Below are positions 61,808-64,000 of a DNA stretch of 64,000 nt, one piece after another. The notes below the pieces were generated by a model. The model worked only from the letters and a program-made list of their open reading frames with translations, searched no databases and was not told the origin of the DNA. Position numbers and translations under genes: made by a program. The stretch's first letter is position 1, and each line of letters begins with the position of its first letter. Origin of the DNA: Rhodanobacter sp. ANJX3 (GTDB lineage Bacteria > Pseudomonadota > Gammaproteobacteria > Xanthomonadales > Rhodanobacteraceae); NCBI RefSeq assembly GCF_014200755.1, contig NZ_JACHCM010000004.1:124001-188000 (forward strand), read 5' to 3'.

Positions 61808-62023
61808 TTGGAAACCATCTATAAAACCGCACTCGTGATCGTGCTGCTGGTGGTGATCTTCAGCCTCGGCCAGGCGCTGTATTTCATGATGACCGACAAG
61901 GACAACGACAAGCGCACGGTGTGGGCGCTGACGCGGCGTATCGGCCTGTCCCTGCTGCTGATTGGCATGGTCGCGCTCGGCATCTGGATGGGCTGGCTGC
62001 ACCCGCACGACGTGGGCCAATAA
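61808..62023 (+). CDS. DUF2909 twin-transmembrane protein
   Basis: The product is 71 aa with two helices; IYKTALVIVLLVVIFSLGQALYFMMTD and RRIGLSLLLIGMVALGIWMGWLHPH match the DUF2909 family, usually next to cox3 and surf1. It starts with TTG at 61808; a TATACT box at 61772-61777 lies just upstream. In related genomes it stands between cox3 and surf1, but cox3 is not here. Confidence 0.82.
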   Translation: METIYKTALVIVLLVVIFSLGQALYFMMTDKDNDKRTVWALTRRIGLSLLLIGMVALGIWMGWLHPHDVGQ

Positions 62024-62152
62024 TCGCAACGAGCGATTGTACCCGGGCGTTCCACGCACCGGGCCCGCACCGCGACAAATCGCGCCCCGAACGGTTTCGG
62101 CAATGACGCGGTGCGTCAATCGATGCAGCGCGCACTGCGCCTGCGACAACCT

Positions 62153-63163
62153 TCAATCGACCTTGTAGTAATCCCGATACCAGCGCACGAAGCTGGCAAC
62201 ACCTTCTTCGACCGACACTTTCGGCGTGTAGTCCACCGCCGCCGCGAGCGCGGACACGTCGGCTTCGGTATCGGGCACATCGCCTGCCTGCAGCGGCAAC
62301 AGTTCCATGACGGCCTTGCGGCCCAGGCATTGCTCCAGCACCTCGATATAGCGCAGCAGCTCGACCGGCTGCTGGTTGCCGATGTTGAAGAGCCGATACG
62401 GCGCCAGGCTTGTCGCGGGATCGGGCTTGTTGCCATCCCACTGCGGATTGCCCGAGGGCACGTTGTCCAGTATGCGGATCACGCCTTCGACGATGTCGTC
62501 GACGTAGGTGAAACTGCGCTTGTGATGGCCGTGGTTGAACACCTTGATCGGCTCACCGGCCAGAATCGATTGGGTGAAAAGAAACAGCGCCATATCCGGC
62601 CGCCCCCACGGGCCGTAGACGGTGAAAAAGCGCAGGCCCGTGCAAGCCATGCCGTAGAGATGGGCATAGCTGTGCGCCATCATCTCGTTGGCTTTTTTCG
62701 ATGCGGCGTACAGAGTCAGCGGATGCTCGGTCGACTGATGTTCGGAGAACGGCATCGAGGTGTTGGCGCCGTACACCGAGCTGGTGGAGGCGAACACCAA
62801 GTGCTCGACATCGTGATGACGACAGCCCTCGATGACGTGCAGAAAACCGGTGACGTTGGTCGACACGTAGATGTGCGGATTCTGCGCTGCGTAGCGCACG
62901 CCGGCCTGCGCGGCCAGATTGATTACACGCTGCGGCTTGTGCGTGGCGAACGCCGACTCGATCGCGGCGCGGTCGGCCAGATCGGCGGTGATATGGGTGT
63001 AATTCGGATGCTCGGCAAAGCGCGCCAGCCGCGCCTTCTTCAGATTGACGTCGTAATAGTCGCTGAGGTTGTCGACGCCGACGACGTGATCGCCGCGCGC
63101 CAGCAGCCGCATCGCGACATGCGAGCCGATGAACCCGGCCGTGCCCGTGACAAGAATTTTCAT
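62153..63163 (-). CDS. NAD-dependent UDP-glucuronate 4-epimerase-like protein
   Basis: The product is 336 aa, extended SDR fold. The NAD loop is GTAGFIGSH, the catalytic motif is TLYAASKKANE, and STSSVYGANT with FTVYGPWGRPDMALFLF are typical of the UDP-glucuronate epimerase (CapI/WbpP-like) group. It would interconvert UDP-glucuronate and UDP-galacturonate, or an amino-sugar analogue, for surface polysaccharide. ATG at 63163 (MKILVTG) is preferred over one 15 nt upstream. Confidence 0.88.
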   Translation of the reverse strand: MKILVTGTAGFIGSHVAMRLLARGDHVVGVDNLSDYYDVNLKKARLARFAEHPNYTHITADLADRAAIESAFATHKPQRVINLAAQAGVRYAAQNPHIYVSTNVTGFLHVIEGCRHHDVEHLVFASTSSVYGANTSMPFSEHQSTEHPLTLYAASKKANEMMAHSYAHLYGMACTGLRFFTVYGPWGRPDMALFLFTQSILAGEPIKVFNHGHHKRSFTYVDDIVEGVIRILDNVPSGNPQWDGNKPDPATSLAPYRLFNIGNQQPVELLRYIEVLEQCLGRKAVMELLPLQAGDVPDTEADVSALAAAVDYTPKVSVEEGVASFVRWYRDYYKVD

Positions 63164-63263
63164 GCCGCTGTCATCCATTCGATTGATCGACGCGCTGACG
63201 CGTCAGTTCTGTCCGATGCCGGCTTGAGCCAATCCAACCATGGCCGGCGTTTGGACGGCCAAA

Positions 63264-64000
63264 TCAGAGACGACCGTCCACCGCATCGCGCGGCAGCACG
63301 TACTTCACGTCGTACAGCACCGATGACAATTTGCCGAAATCTCGAATGCCCTCGGCGCCGAGGGCGGCAAACTGGTGGTGCCCCACCGCTACGATCACCG
63401 CATCATACTGCCCCGCGGCCGGCTCGCCGATCAGATCGATACCGTACTCGTGCCTGGCGGCCGCAACCTCCACCCACGGGTCGAACACGTCGATCTGGGC
63501 GTTGTACGTAGCCAGCGCATCGATAATATCGACCACGCGCGTATTGCGCAGGTCCGGGCAATTTTCCTTGAAGGTGAGCCCGAGAATCAGGATGCGCGCC
63601 CGCACCGGATTGATGCCCTTGCACACCATCAGGCGAATCACTTCGCCCGCGATGTACTGGCCCATGCTGTCGTTGGTGCGGCGGCCAGCGAGAATCACGT
63701 CGGAGTAATGCCCGACCTCCTGCGCCTTGTGCGTGAGGTAATACGGATCGACGCTGATGCAATGACCGCCGACTAGGCCGGGCCGGAACGGCAAGAAGTT
63801 CCATTTGGTGCCCGCCGCCTGCAGCACCTCCAGCGTATCGATGCCGAGCTTGTTGAACAATTTCGCCAGGTCATTGACCAGCGCGATATTCAGATCGCGC
63901 TGGGTGTTCTCGATCACCTTGGCCGCCTCGGCCACCTTCAGCGAGCTGGCCTTGTGCGTGCCGGCGGTGATGACCGAGCCATACAGCCGGTCCACGAACT
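63264..64000 (-). CDS. UDP-sugar (probably UDP-GlcNAc) dehydrogenase, 5' end outside the window
   Basis: The 245 residues seen are the C-terminal part of a TviB/WbpO-like enzyme. FLPFRPGLVGGHCISVDPYYL contains the catalytic Cys, and VRARILILGLTFKENCPDLRNT and DVFDPWVE are the typical UDP-binding domain. WbpO/TviB makes UDP-N-acetyl-galactosaminuronate or glucosaminuronate by oxidising C6. It runs into the epimerase gene in the same direction, a pair known from capsule and O-antigen loci (for example Vi antigen tviB-tviC). The N-terminal NAD domain lies beyond the edge. Confidence 0.88.
   Translation of the reverse strand, partial: FVDRLYGSVITAGTHKASSLKVAEAAKVIENTQRDLNIALVNDLAKLFNKLGIDTLEVLQAAGTKWNFLPFRPGLVGGHCISVDPYYLTHKAQEVGHYSDVILAGRRTNDSMGQYIAGEVIRLMVCKGINPVRARILILGLTFKENCPDLRNTRVVDIIDALATYNAQIDVFDPWVEVAAARHEYGIDLIGEPAAGQYDAVIVAVGHHQFAALGAEGIRDFGKLSSVLYDVKYVLPRDAVDGRL

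Noticed and set aside
1-64000. tRNA genes, rRNA genes, CRISPR arrays, transposases and phage genes
   Set aside because: None was recognised on reading both strands; this does not replace a tRNAscan or CRISPR search.

Overview
The window is GC-rich, densely coded DNA from a gammaproteobacterium. The family set suggests Xanthomonadales, most likely Rhodanobacteraceae (Dyella, Rhodanobacter or Luteibacter-like): HemDXY without an adjacent HemC, RmuC beside a topoisomerase IB, DUF1203, rpsU-yqeY-dnaG, a CtaA/CtaB/SURF1/DUF2909 group and two chaperone-usher pilus loci. The taxonomy is an inference from gene content and composition, not from a marker gene. No tRNA, rRNA, CRISPR array or intact insertion sequence was recognised.

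Layout. 1-3.3 kb: late haem genes hemD-hemX-hemY (minus). 3.3-10.2 kb: small housekeeping genes, including three different hotdog thioesterases, a lipoprotein, a membrane-anchored rhodanese lacking its cysteine, a 2Fe-2S/FAD reductase, the SrkA kinase, a VOC protein and an RlmI-type methyltransferase. 10.3-19.7 kb: DHA2 exporter, AlaC-type aminotransferase, topoisomerase IB, RmuC, an FUSC-like protein, a sugar porter with a small P-loop kinase, folE and an EF-hand protein. 19.7-24.2 kb: a minus-strand series of a membrane protein, an XRE regulator, a TAP-type hydrolase, a 57-residue membrane protein and a NatA/NatB-like ABC exporter. Twin inverted repeats lie in front of the first gene.

24.6-36.6 kb is the main accessory region. 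An archaic (Csu-type) chaperone-usher operon (subunit, chaperone, usher, two-domain adhesin) is followed by a classical operon (pilin, chaperone, usher, adhesin) and a small secreted protein. Each operon is preceded by a GG-N10-GC element that fits the sigma-54 -24/-12 consensus. Two short pilin-like paralogues with an unusual C-terminal module lie on the opposite strand, with a CRP/Clp-like palindrome between them.

36.9-46.9 kb: ferredoxin-NADP reductase, YadG/YadH-like ABC pair, RluF-like pseudouridine synthase, DUF1203, tsaD, rpsU, yqeY, a DUF1328 membrane peptide, dnaG (with an in-frame palindromic insertion), a WrbA-like flavoprotein and DedA. 47.0-52.8 kb: a heavy-metal RND efflux operon (adaptor, CzcA-type pump, outer-membrane channel). 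53.1-58.2 kb: a Na/Pi cotransporter and an MgtA-type Mg2+ P-type ATPase. The ATPase has a leader of about 660 nt with a sigma-70 promoter, a 117-nt element closed by a 13-bp helix, a helix that would bury a ribosome binding site, and an 86-codon upstream ORF. This riboswitch-like arrangement is the most interesting signal in the window. 58.3-62.0 kb: haem A and cytochrome oxidase assembly genes without oxidase structural genes. 62.1-64.0 kb: the start of a polysaccharide locus (UDP-uronate epimerase and a UDP-sugar dehydrogenase cut by the window edge).
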